This document shows, piece by piece, positions 1-6,136 of a stretch of DNA of 24,081 nucleotides (within the stretch, counting starts at the first letter, position 1; each line of letters starts with the position of its first letter). The notes beneath the pieces were generated by a model. The model worked only from the letters and a program-made list of their open reading frames with translations. It had not been told where the DNA came from and did not search any database. The DNA is taken from IMG/VR virus record IMGVR_UViG_3300007345_000273, positions 1-24,081 of that record. One strand, written 5' to 3'. Source of the stretch: a virus. The position numbers and the translations under genes are program-made.

Positions 1-32
1 ACACCACCATGTGTTATCTTAGAAAGTGCCAT
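1..32 (-). CDS. Probable tail protein, N-terminal fragment (runs off left edge)
   Basis: An ATG at 32 opens a frame that stays open to the window edge and encodes MALSKITHGGV, 11 residues. It begins 6 bases after the stop of the upstream C1q-type fibre gene, with a GGGG stretch upstream as a weak ribosome binding site. This kind of N-terminus (MAL-S/T-KI followed by Gly-Gly) is common at the start of small phage tail and fibre proteins, and the gene lies in a run of fibre genes. Both points support a further tail gene continuing to the left. With 11 residues the assignment is only suggestive. Confidence 0.45.
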   Translation of the reverse strand, partial: MALSKITHGG

Positions 33-38
33 GTCTAA

Positions 39-842
39 TTACCCCACTAAGAAACCGCTGAAGAAAGTGTTTCTGTCACCATGATAAAGTGTTGCCGTAC
101 CAGCAGACACAGCAACCTTGACTTCATCGGATGAAGACAACTGCATCAGAAAGGCATAATTATTTGCATAGGGATTGACCGCACTTGCGGCAACTATATT
201 GGACAGACGCTGGTATCTAGTACCATTTTTATGAACTTCCACCTCTGCATATGCTATTGGATAGAAGTAAAAACCAACCTGAAAAGAGTAAATGCCATCT
301 ATTGGTGCTACAAAACCACCAGACGCTGAATAGTGACCACCAACATTGAAGTCTGTTGATGTCATATACTGGCACATATCGGTTTCAGAGGTATTATTAA
401 TAGGAACACTGCTGGGGAGATACGCGAAGAACGCTGGTCTCGCAGGTGTCAGAATACGACCAGTGCTATCAATGGTCATCGCAGTGTTAGTGCTCGAACT
501 GTCTTTAATTGTGCCGACAGAAATTGCTCCGCTAAAGGTGCCTGTGGTCGCTTGCATCGGTTGGTCAGATGGATGACTAACCGTTTGAACTGCTTTGCCA
601 GCAAAGTTGACGTAAACTGTATCGGTGCTGGCGATGTTCTCGCTAAATGTGATCTGGTTGCCAGACACGGTATATGCCTTACCTGACCCACCTTCCTGAC
701 GGACGTTGTTTACAAAGACTTCAATTTCTTGCTCATTCGCCACGTTGTGAGACAGTGTGTAGACCGCTGTGCCACTGCCAGTAATCGTCTGTTTATCGAA
801 GCTAGTAAAAGCAGTCTGGACTGTGTTTCCTATGTGTCCCAT
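39..842 (-). CDS. Tail fibre protein with C-terminal C1q-like domain
   Basis: This 267-aa protein is probably a short fibre or receptor-binding protein. Residues about 13-80 form a beta module (VYTLSH, EVFVNNVRQ, AYTVSGNQITF, TDTVYVNF) that is recurrent in marine phage fibres. Residues 100-130 are a linker containing a TIDSTGRI strand. From about 134 the sequence follows the C1q/TNF-like pattern: RPAFFAYL, then a Gly-rich turn, GFVAPIDGIYSFQVGF, VEVHKNG, and a closing FFSGFLVG. That domain trimerises in known proteins, so a trimeric tip is inferred. AGGTG lies 7 bases before the ATG. The gene follows the 112-aa structural gene by 8 bases. The C1q call rests on pattern recognition, not a profile search. 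Confidence 0.75.
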   Translation of the reverse strand: MGHIGNTVQTAFTSFDKQTITGSGTAVYTLSHNVANEQEIEVFVNNVRQEGGSGKAYTVSGNQITFSENIASTDTVYVNFAGKAVQTVSHPSDQPMQATTGTFSGAISVGTIKDSSSTNTAMTIDSTGRILTPARPAFFAYLPSSVPINNTSETDMCQYMTSTDFNVGGHYSASGGFVAPIDGIYSFQVGFYFYPIAYAEVEVHKNGTRYQRLSNIVAASAVNPYANNYAFLMQLSSSDEVKVAVSAGTATLYHGDRNTFFSGFLVG

Positions 843-850
843 GACTGCAC

Positions 851-1189
851 CTATTCGCTGATTTCTTGTACGATAGAAACAGTCACATCTATCGAAGCAG
901 CAGTGTCGCTCTGGACATACAATCGGTCTGCGTCTGTCACCACGATCTTTGAGCCGCCATCGATCAACTCAAGACTGCTTCCAGCCGGAATGGGTGCATC
1001 AACAATCAGCGATATGTCGTCAGTACCATTGTTAATGTACGCCTTAGCCATGATCATGTTGCTTGTGACGTTAGCCATACGAATACTAATGATCGTGTGA
1101 TATCCCGTCGGAAAGTTTGCTGCATCGGGTATGTCAGCCGCAGAAACGCCTACGGCATTGAGGTGATATCTTCTAAAGTTCTGTGCCAT
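851..1189 (-). CDS. Small virion/tail-associated protein (112 aa)
   Basis: A 112-aa protein between two fibre genes. The sequence is mostly predicted beta strand (HTIISIRMANVTSNMIMAKAYI, ISLIVDAPIPAGSSLEL, KIVVTDADRLYVQS, IDVTVSIVQEI) with no Cys and no membrane segment. It resembles small beta-sandwich structural proteins found near tail genes of marine phages, where they are usually annotated only as hypothetical or virion proteins. AGGA about 7 bases upstream supports the ATG at 1189. It is 12 bases downstream of the heptad-repeat fibre gene. The role as an adhesin accessory or tail component is inferred from position alone. Confidence 0.65.
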   Translation of the reverse strand: MAQNFRRYHLNAVGVSAADIPDAANFPTGYHTIISIRMANVTSNMIMAKAYINNGTDDISLIVDAPIPAGSSLELIDGGSKIVVTDADRLYVQSDTAASIDVTVSIVQEISE

Positions 1190-1201
1190 CGTTGTTTCCT
1201 A

Positions 1202-2380
1202 TTAAAGTGCGATTGCCATAGCCGTGCTGAAGCCTTTAGTCGCAAATTGGCTAGTGTCTGTTGCGACGTTATTCCAGCCAGAGAATGACCGAACACGCAT
1301 CACGTTGTTTGTAGAATCAAAGTACAAATCACCCACGTTCACTGAGCCGCCATTCGTGTTTAGCTGGTAGTTCTCAGCAGTGGTGTCATTACTGAATGAC
1401 CCATAGTAAACATCAACAAAGTCTTGGGCTGAGTTGGCTGCTTGGTTCGCCCAATACCGAGCAGAGTATTCAGCAGTAATCCCAGAGCCTGTGACGGCTG
1501 TGTCTCGGTCAAAGCTGCCGCCACCGCCCAACGCCCATTGTTTTGCGCTACCATTAAGGGCAGACAATGTGCCAGCAGCATACGACTTAGCTGAATATTC
1601 CGTACCGTCTACAGATGTGGCTTTTGTAGCCCAGTCTTTAGATGCACCCGCGCCAGCTGTATTTGTGACACCAGTGCCACCTATAGCCCATGCTTTTGCA
1701 GCATACTCTGTGCTGTCAACGATGCCGGTCGTCTGTGATGCCCACTGCTGCGCTAGGGTGTTGCTTGCGGCAGCGTTGGTCTCGCTAGTTGAAGCATTAG
1801 TCGCACTTGTCGCAGCTGCTGTTGCACTGTTCGATGCGTTGGTCTCACTCGTTGCGGCATTTGTCTCTGAAGTTGCTGCTGCAGTCTCGCTAGCAGCTGC
1901 GGCTGTCTCACTTGCTGCCGCTGCAGTAGCACTGGCTGCTGCGTTGGTTGCGCTTGTTGACGCATTAGTTTCGCTGGTCGAGGCATTAGTTGCACTGGTG
2001 GCCGCATTGGTCTCGCTGGTTGCAGCGTTTGTCTCGCTTGTGGATGCGGCAGATGCGCTAGTGGCTGCGTTGGTCTCGCTGGTTGCGGCATTAGTTTCGC
2101 TGTTCGATGCGTTTGTCTCGCTGGTCGCCGCCGCTGTTGCACTGGCTGCACTATTGGTTTCGGCTGTGGATGTAGATGCGGCTGACTGTTGAGCATTACC
2201 TGCGAGGGTGTTTGCTGTGTCTCTAGCGTTTTCTGCAGCTGTCTGTGCGGCTTCTGCAGCTGTCTGAGCCGCCTCAGCTGCTACTTGGGCTGCCTGGGCT
2301 GCTGTTACAGATTCAGCAAATGTGGTTTGCAGTGTCGAGGATACCCCGGATGACGTAAAGAAGCTGGTGGTTGCTGCCAT
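1202..2380 (-). CDS. Long tail fibre with heptad-repeat shaft
   Basis: A 392-aa side tail fibre-like protein. The N-terminus (MAATTSFFTSSG) is followed by an Ala/Gln coiled-coil stretch at about 25-60 with AAQTAAE heptads. Then come 19 uninterrupted seven-residue repeats (consensus SETNAAT) at residues 76-208. The C-terminal half carries the QWASQ, AKAWAIGG, AKQWALGG and ARYWANQA motifs seen in many marine phage fibres, then a small head domain with GDLYFDSTNNVMRV and SGWN. The layout matches lambda Stf-type shafts made of trimeric coiled coil. The start codon overlaps the adaptor stop by one base (TAATG), with GGAGAT just upstream. The strongly repetitive DNA may change length by slippage. 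Confidence 0.85.
   Translation of the reverse strand: MAATTSFFTSSGVSSTLQTTFAESVTAAQAAQVAAEAAQTAAEAAQTAAENARDTANTLAGNAQQSAASTSTAETNSAASATAAATSETNASNSETNAATSETNAATSASAASTSETNAATSETNAATSATNASTSETNASTSATNAAASATAAAASETAAAASETAAATSETNAATSETNASNSATAAATSATNASTSETNAAASNTLAQQWASQTTGIVDSTEYAAKAWAIGGTGVTNTAGAGASKDWATKATSVDGTEYSAKSYAAGTLSALNGSAKQWALGGGGSFDRDTAVTGSGITAEYSARYWANQAANSAQDFVDVYYGSFSNDTTAENYQLNTNGGSVNVGDLYFDSTNNVMRVRSFSGWNNVATDTSQFATKGFSTAMAIAL
1757..2155 (-). repeat. 19 x 21-bp coding repeats in fibre shaft
   Basis: The stretch coding for fibre residues 76-208 is exactly 19 units of 21 bases, each giving a seven-residue unit such as NAATSET, NASTSET, NAAASAT or AAAASET. The third to sixth bases vary while the Ser/Thr-Glu-Thr core is retained. 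Repeat number could vary between strains. Confidence 0.9.
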
Positions 2381-2991
2381 TAGTAATCTCCATACTGGTA
2401 AGCCGGTAGGATCTGCTGAGTGCCACCATTGAGCTCCTGGTCGTTGGCTTGCTCTTGGATTTCATTTAGAAACTGCTGGTACTTTGTTTCGAACACCTGG
2501 GCTCTTTCATCCAGGTAGTAATCCGCTGCAAAGGTTAATGCTGAGTAAGTAATGAGGTCGCTGGCTACCAAAGTTAGGTTATTGGTGTCGGTACCATTCA
2601 CCAGGGCTGGAAACTCAGCGTAATAGTACAGCACAATGTCGCCGGTGGTGGGCGTTGGCCACAGGAGCAGGTTCTGTTGTTCTCTCACAAAGTAGCGTGG
2701 CTTACCCTGCTGAGCTGACTGCTGCAGCTTACGGTATTCTTTCATAGTAATACGCTGCAGCTCATACTCATTCGCGTAGAGGCTGATGATCTCCAGGAAA
2801 TCTGTTGGCAGTGTGATGCTAGGAGTAGATCCTGTTACGTTGTATGTAGTCTTGCTCTCGTTGAGAGGTGTACGCAGCTGGCGCTGAATACGTGCAATGC
2901 CCTGGTCAACAAATATGGTCGTAAGAGCTGGTGTGATATCCGACCGGTTTAGCAAGGCATCGAAGTGGGTCTTCAAATCACCATAATTCAT
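2380..2991 (-). CDS. Head-tail adaptor protein
   Basis: A 203-aa protein of the podovirus adaptor type (P22 gp4 / T7 gp11 / SU10 adaptor role), which would form the ring under the portal and join it to the tail. Visible signatures are an N-terminal helical region (NYGDLKTHFDALLNR, FVDQGIARIQRQLR), the LPTDFLEIISLY turn, KPRYFVREQQNLLLWPTP, DIVLYYYAEFPAL, DLITYSALTFAADYYLDE, and a C-terminal helix with FETKYQQFLNEIQEQAND. The order of strands and the closing amphipathic helix match adaptor proteins encoded near SU10-type capsid genes. AGGACG lies about 7 bases before the ATG. It follows a tiny basic gene by 3 bases and overlaps the fibre gene by one base. Confidence 0.75.
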   Translation of the reverse strand: MNYGDLKTHFDALLNRSDITPALTTIFVDQGIARIQRQLRTPLNESKTTYNVTGSTPSITLPTDFLEIISLYANEYELQRITMKEYRKLQQSAQQGKPRYFVREQQNLLLWPTPTTGDIVLYYYAEFPALVNGTDTNNLTLVASDLITYSALTFAADYYLDERAQVFETKYQQFLNEIQEQANDQELNGGTQQILPAYQYGDY

Positions 2992-2994
2992 AGC

Positions 2995-3159
2995 TTACGT
3001 CCTTCTGGTTTTCTTCTTTGCTGGCTTCTTTGCAGTCTTGGCTGCTTTGGTAAATGCTTTAGCTGTAGGTGCGCCTTTGGCACCGGGGCTACGCATCTTC
3101 TCACCGCTGCCGGCGGCGATACGCTTACGTTTTGCATGTATGTTCCTGTACAGAGACAT
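2995..3159 (-). CDS. Small basic phage protein (54 aa)
   Basis: A short gene encoding MSLYRNIHAKRKRIAAGSGE followed by KMRSPGAKGAPTAKAF and a Lys/Arg-rich tail ending KKTRRT. The N-terminal SLYRNIHAKRKRI and the GAKGAPTA segment recur in tiny proteins encoded next to capsid genes of marine podoviruses, where the function is unknown. It has no acidic patch, Cys or membrane segment. The ATG overlaps the stop of the upstream small gene by one base (TAATG), which suggests translational coupling, and the adaptor start follows after 3 bases. Binding to packaged DNA or to the capsid interior is a guess from charge only. Confidence 0.75.
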   Translation of the reverse strand: MSLYRNIHAKRKRIAAGSGEKMRSPGAKGAPTAKAFTKAAKTAKKPAKKKTRRT

Positions 3160-3278
3160 TACGCATATCCCTTCTTGGTTTTGCCTTTAGTCTTCTTTGC
3201 AACTTTTGTAGCGGCCTTTTTAGCGGCAGCTTTACCAGCTTTAGTGTAGGGGTATTTCTTTCCCATAACATTTGGCAT
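3159..3278 (-). CDS. Very small Lys/Ala-rich protein (39 aa)
   Basis: Encodes MPNVMGKKYPYTKAGKAAAK followed by a Lys/Ala/Thr repeat tail ending KKGYA. The MP-x-V-x-GKK-Y/F-PYT-x-AG start is a recognisable signature of very short proteins in phage structural clusters; their role is not known. Two in-frame ATGs exist (3281 and 3278). The second is preferred because GGAG sits 6 bases before it and because it gives the usual MPNV start. The first would make an ATGA overlap with the upstream stop. The stop overlaps the next start by one base. Possibly DNA-binding, from composition only. Confidence 0.75.
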   Translation of the reverse strand: MPNVMGKKYPYTKAGKAAAKKAATKVAKKTKGKTKKGYA

Positions 3279-3520
3279 CATGATCTCCGTGATTTCTTAC
3301 CGGCGCACTTCCATTTCTTCCTGGACAGGCGCAGCGGTGAATTGGGATTTGCAGCTGCTTTCGGATGTTTCTTCATCTGCCCAGCTGACCTGGCGCAATA
3401 GCTATCGCCTTTGGATGTACCAGGCGCTATTGAGTAACCCTTAGCGCCGTAGCGTACTTTCTTTGTCCCGGTCTTTGTCTTGACCGTCTTTACAAACTTC
3501 TTCGAGCCTGAGTAAGCCAT
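3278..3520 (-). CDS. Small basic protein, DUF6321-like (80 aa)
   Basis: An 80-aa basic protein with a Lys-rich N-terminus (residues 7-27) followed by a compact domain. That domain has IAPGTSKGDSYCARSAG (about 31-47), PNSPLRLSRKKWKC (about 59-72) and a short basic tail. The paired CAR and KWKC cysteines and the PNSP...SRKKW block match the small DUF6321-type family found in aquatic phages and bacteria, as I remember it. The function is unknown; the two cysteines could bind metal or form a crosslink. It starts on the base after the stop of the 104-aa gene and has only a weak ribosome binding site, so translation is probably coupled. Confidence 0.65.
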   Translation of the reverse strand: MAYSGSKKFVKTVKTKTGTKKVRYGAKGYSIAPGTSKGDSYCARSAGQMKKHPKAAANPNSPLRLSRKKWKCAGKKSRRS

Positions 3521-3835
3521 CTAAATGCTCTTATCTGTTGTCAGGAAACCATCGAGGTTCTCAGCCTTTAGACGCTTGATGATCTCTTTACCGTTTACGT
3601 TTGGGTCATAAATGTTGAAGCCCTCACGCATCCATTTCTCGATTACGATGGTGGGTATTGATGCCACGCGCTGGAAGTTACCAATGCGCTCATTTGCACT
3701 AGCGTTACGTGCATCCCGGACATCGTCCATAAATGCCTGGCTGATGTTCTGTGAGTGTTTACGGAATAAACCGTCAGCGTCTTGACCAAAGTCGGTATCG
3801 ATACCAACCAGGTTCGTTGTGTCTTTTGTATTCAT
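3521..3835 (-). CDS. Conserved phage protein downstream of capsid (104 aa)
   Basis: I do not recognise a named function. The frame is open further upstream, but the start is placed at the ATG at 3835 because AAGGAG lies 6 bases before it. The extra upstream codons would also run through a strong hairpin after the capsid gene. The protein (MNTKDTTNLVGIDTDFGQDA onward) is predicted mostly helical, with SQAFMDDVRDARNA, then ASIPTIVIEKWMREGFNIYD, and a C-terminal EIIKRLKAENLDGFLTT. The ASIP-x-x-V-x-EKW-x-REG segment is recurrent in marine podovirus proteins beside the capsid gene. A head or connector accessory role is inferred from position. Confidence 0.7.
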   Translation of the reverse strand: MNTKDTTNLVGIDTDFGQDADGLFRKHSQNISQAFMDDVRDARNASANERIGNFQRVASIPTIVIEKWMREGFNIYDPNVNGKEIIKRLKAENLDGFLTTDKSI

Positions 3836-3850
3836 AAAGAACTCCTTGGA

Positions 3851-3900
3851 AATAAGGGTGATACCCCGGATAAGGAGAGCAAAACTCCAGGGTACCACCC
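3851..3900 (-). terminator. Candidate terminator hairpin after capsid gene
   Basis: On the minus-strand transcript GGGTGGTACCCTGGA (3900-3886) pairs with TCCGGGGTATCACCC (3870-3856) over all 15 positions, two of them G-U, around a 15-base loop. The 3' side is followed by TTATTTCC, a moderately T-rich tail. It starts 12 bases after the capsid stop and ends before the next ribosome binding site. T7 has a partial terminator at the equivalent place after gene 10. It could instead be an RNA processing or stability hairpin. Confidence 0.7.
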
Positions 3901-3912
3901 ATCAGTTATGGC

Positions 3913-4797
3913 TTATGACAAGCCAGAAATCATACCATCTGCACCGTAGTTCATGTGCTTCAGTGAGTATTCACCCACAACGGCGTGTGTATCGCCGTCT
4001 GATGTCTTACCCAGCAGAGTACGTGAGAACGGACGCAACACAGCTGAACGCCACATTGACGGATCAATGAGGAGTGCATGCGTTGTCTTCATGTGGCGGT
4101 TAAGTACAATCTTGTACTCACCAAATGGACTAACGTACAGGTCAATCACATTTATCAGTGAGCGTGTCTGAGCGAACTCACGGTTGCGACCAGATGATGC
4201 TGCAAAGTTAGCAACAATGGTGGCATCCGCAGGTTTGATCATGAAGATCGATGGATCACTGCCGTTATCGTAGCAGTCTTCGCCCAGCTCCAGGAGCTTC
4301 GCTTCTGTCAATGCGTCTGTGGCGTTTGCGCCGGCATCAACGTCAGTTGTGATCTGTGCGATGGCTGAATCCATCTCACGTGCCACTGAGGCTGAACCAG
4401 TCACTTTGGCGTTGTCCTGGCCGACATAAGCGAACTCTAGATCGCGCTTAATCTCTTTCAGAACTTTCGAAAGTTGATGGGCGGTCTCTCGTGCTCGGCC
4501 ATGCGTCTTAATAGCATCGGCGGTGGCACTCACTTCGAAAACCTTACTTAGGATTTGTGTATTATTCGTTCGTAAGGTTGTGGCTGTCTGACTTCCAGCT
4601 GAAAAGGCTGCCCCTTCCACTTGCTTATTGTCGGCTGCCGCAGCTAACGCATCTTCTTGCCACTCAAATACACGTGCTGATACTTTCTCGGACTTAATCG
4701 AGGTAGTAAAAGGCACATCCGTAGGCGTGATATCGGTGATAATAGAAGAAACGTCCTCCGCTTTTCCTACCTGGTCATATGTGGTAAATACTGCCAT
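3913..4797 (-). CDS. Major capsid protein (SU10-like)
   Basis: A 294-aa major head protein of the HK97-fold family related to phage SU10 (DUF5309 type). The N-terminus lacks a long delta domain and reads into TPTDVPFTTSIKSEKV and FEWQEDAL. It then shows the family-typical order: NTQILSKVFEVSATADAIKT (near 100), RARETAHQLSKVLKEIKRDLEFAYVGQ (long spine helix), FMIKPADATIVANFA, and VLNRHMKTTHALLIDPSMW near the C-terminus. The length is right for this family. GGAGATT lies 8 bases before the ATG. It directly follows the scaffold gene (22 bases) and precedes a strong hairpin. This is the expected high-expression site in a podovirus late operon. Confidence 0.85.
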   Translation of the reverse strand: MAVFTTYDQVGKAEDVSSIITDITPTDVPFTTSIKSEKVSARVFEWQEDALAAAADNKQVEGAAFSAGSQTATTLRTNNTQILSKVFEVSATADAIKTHGRARETAHQLSKVLKEIKRDLEFAYVGQDNAKVTGSASVAREMDSAIAQITTDVDAGANATDALTEAKLLELGEDCYDNGSDPSIFMIKPADATIVANFAASSGRNREFAQTRSLINVIDLYVSPFGEYKIVLNRHMKTTHALLIDPSMWRSAVLRPFSRTLLGKTSDGDTHAVVGEYSLKHMNYGADGMISGLS

Positions 4798-4819
4798 GAG
4801 TTAATCTCCATTAGGCAAA

Positions 4820-5863
4820 TTAGTTTTCCCAACGAGACATAATCAAATCTGCAATATCATCCCTGTCCTGGCTAACCGAATTGTGCAGACGCTTCCTGAC
4901 TTGCTCAGTCTTTTCATTGCGTCTTTGCGTTGGTGTTGCCGGGGCTCGCTTGCTCTTCAGAACACGCTTCTTTGGTGTCTTTTTCTTCACAGTTGCTACC
5001 TTCCGTCCCTCATCGAACATACGCGCCTTGTTTAAAAGCATGATCACGTTAGGATCGACGTATGTGTCCACTTGTTCCTGGGGTAGTCCCTGAGACACCG
5101 CGTAGGCGCGGATATCGTTGTACAGCTGGTTAGACCAGTTTGGCAGCTCGTTCTGGAGTGTTTTTACGCACTCGGTTGCCGCCTCTTGCATGGACTTTTG
5201 TTGCTGTTGCTGCAGACCGCGATAGAAACCATCAGCCTCTTCTTTTAAGAAATCCAGGTTGGCTTTGGCCAGCTGGGCTTCTTTACGTAGTGCAGCAAAG
5301 TCGTTATCGGACATCGTCTTGGATGCGACTAGCATGTCTACGTCAGCGTATGGTTTGTATTCTGTTTCTGCTTTCTCGATTAGTTTCTGAAGAACGAGAT
5401 GTGATTTCTCACTAGATTCTACTGCTTCTTTGCGTAGTCTCGAAACTTCTTGAGACTTTTGAGTGAGTGATTTCTCCTGGCCGGCAAGTCTCTTGAGATC
5501 GCCTACCGATACTTGTTGAGTTTCACCTGAGACTACAACTTCGACCATGGTGTCATCGGATAACTCAATGGTTTCCTCTTCGCCATCGTCTTCGTCTTCT
5601 GTCTCTTCAGTGTCTTCCTCAATATCTTCGTCAAGGTCGGTATCGTCTTCAAGATCATCATCGTCTTGGATTTCTTCACTATCATCCAGCTCAACGTCAT
5701 TAGTCTCTTCTGTAACGTCAGCTGTTGCCTCTTCGGGGTCTTCAGATGCCTGTTTTTCGTCAGGGTCTTCCCACCGCTGTAAGATGGCTTCGGTTGGATC
5801 GACTTCGCCGGTGATTGGATCTAAGGCTAGTTCGATTTGCTGAGGGTTTTGTTGGTCGCTCAT
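4820..5863 (-). CDS. Capsid scaffolding protein
   Basis: A 347-aa protein placed directly upstream of the capsid gene, the usual scaffold position. Residues about 33-105 are extremely acidic, with long Asp/Glu runs. Residues 106-130 have a small VVVSGETQQVSVGDLKRLAG module common in podovirus scaffolds. Residues 130-235 are predicted helical coiled coil (QKSQEVSRLRKEAVESSEKS, LRKEAQLAKANLDFLKEEAD, then a Gln run QQQQQ). The C-terminal part is strongly basic (KKKTPKKRVLKSKRAP near 293-308), which matches the positively charged capsid-binding helix of known scaffolds. It follows the 87-aa gene by 6 bases. A protease domain is not visible, so the scaffold is probably released rather than self-cleaving. 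Confidence 0.85.
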   Translation of the reverse strand: MSDQQNPQQIELALDPITGEVDPTEAILQRWEDPDEKQASEDPEEATADVTEETNDVELDDSEEIQDDDDLEDDTDLDEDIEEDTEETEDEDDGEEETIELSDDTMVEVVVSGETQQVSVGDLKRLAGQEKSLTQKSQEVSRLRKEAVESSEKSHLVLQKLIEKAETEYKPYADVDMLVASKTMSDNDFAALRKEAQLAKANLDFLKEEADGFYRGLQQQQQKSMQEAATECVKTLQNELPNWSNQLYNDIRAYAVSQGLPQEQVDTYVDPNVIMLLNKARMFDEGRKVATVKKKTPKKRVLKSKRAPATPTQRRNEKTEQVRKRLHNSVSQDRDDIADLIMSRWEN

Positions 5864-5869
5864 GTAGAC

Positions 5870-6133
5870 CTATTCCTCTTCGTTGTTGTCACGGTTTGAT
5901 AAGATCTGATCACGGACGGCTACACGCTGTTGTAATGTAGCTACAATGTCCGTCAGACCACGATATGCGTTGTACGCACGTTCCCGGTCTTGGGGGCTCT
6001 CAGGTTTCGAATTAACGAACTGCTGGAAGCTACCCTCGACCAGGGTGTTTACGACTTCGGTGAAAGTGGGATCGGCAATCAGCTTCTGCGCTGCGTCACC
6101 CATTTCTAGTGCTTGCTCTTCTTGTTTATCCAT
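5870..6133 (-). CDS. Small acidic protein between portal and scaffold (87 aa)
   Basis: An 87-aa acidic, predicted all-helical protein (MDKQEEQALEMGDAAQKLIA, FTEVVNTLVEGSFQQFVNSK, RAYNAYRGLTDIVATLQQRV) with an acidic end (DNNEEE). Small helical proteins at this place between portal and scaffold are usual in podoviruses but have no established function that I can name. AGGATAACAA precedes the ATG and the gene begins 3 bases after the portal stop. It may help portal incorporation or prohead assembly, which is inference from position. Confidence 0.7.
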   Translation of the reverse strand: MDKQEEQALEMGDAAQKLIADPTFTEVVNTLVEGSFQQFVNSKPESPQDRERAYNAYRGLTDIVATLQQRVAVRDQILSNRDNNEEE

Positions 6134-6136
6134 TTG

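Noticed and set aside
1434-2192. 252-codon plus-strand open frame rich in Ala/Val/Leu
   Set aside because: It is the complement of the fibre heptad repeats; its apparent repeats are only the antisense reading of those units.
3836-3898. Longer start for the 104-aa gene, adding 21 residues
   Set aside because: The extra codons run through the post-capsid hairpin, and the strong AAGGAG points to the ATG at 3835.
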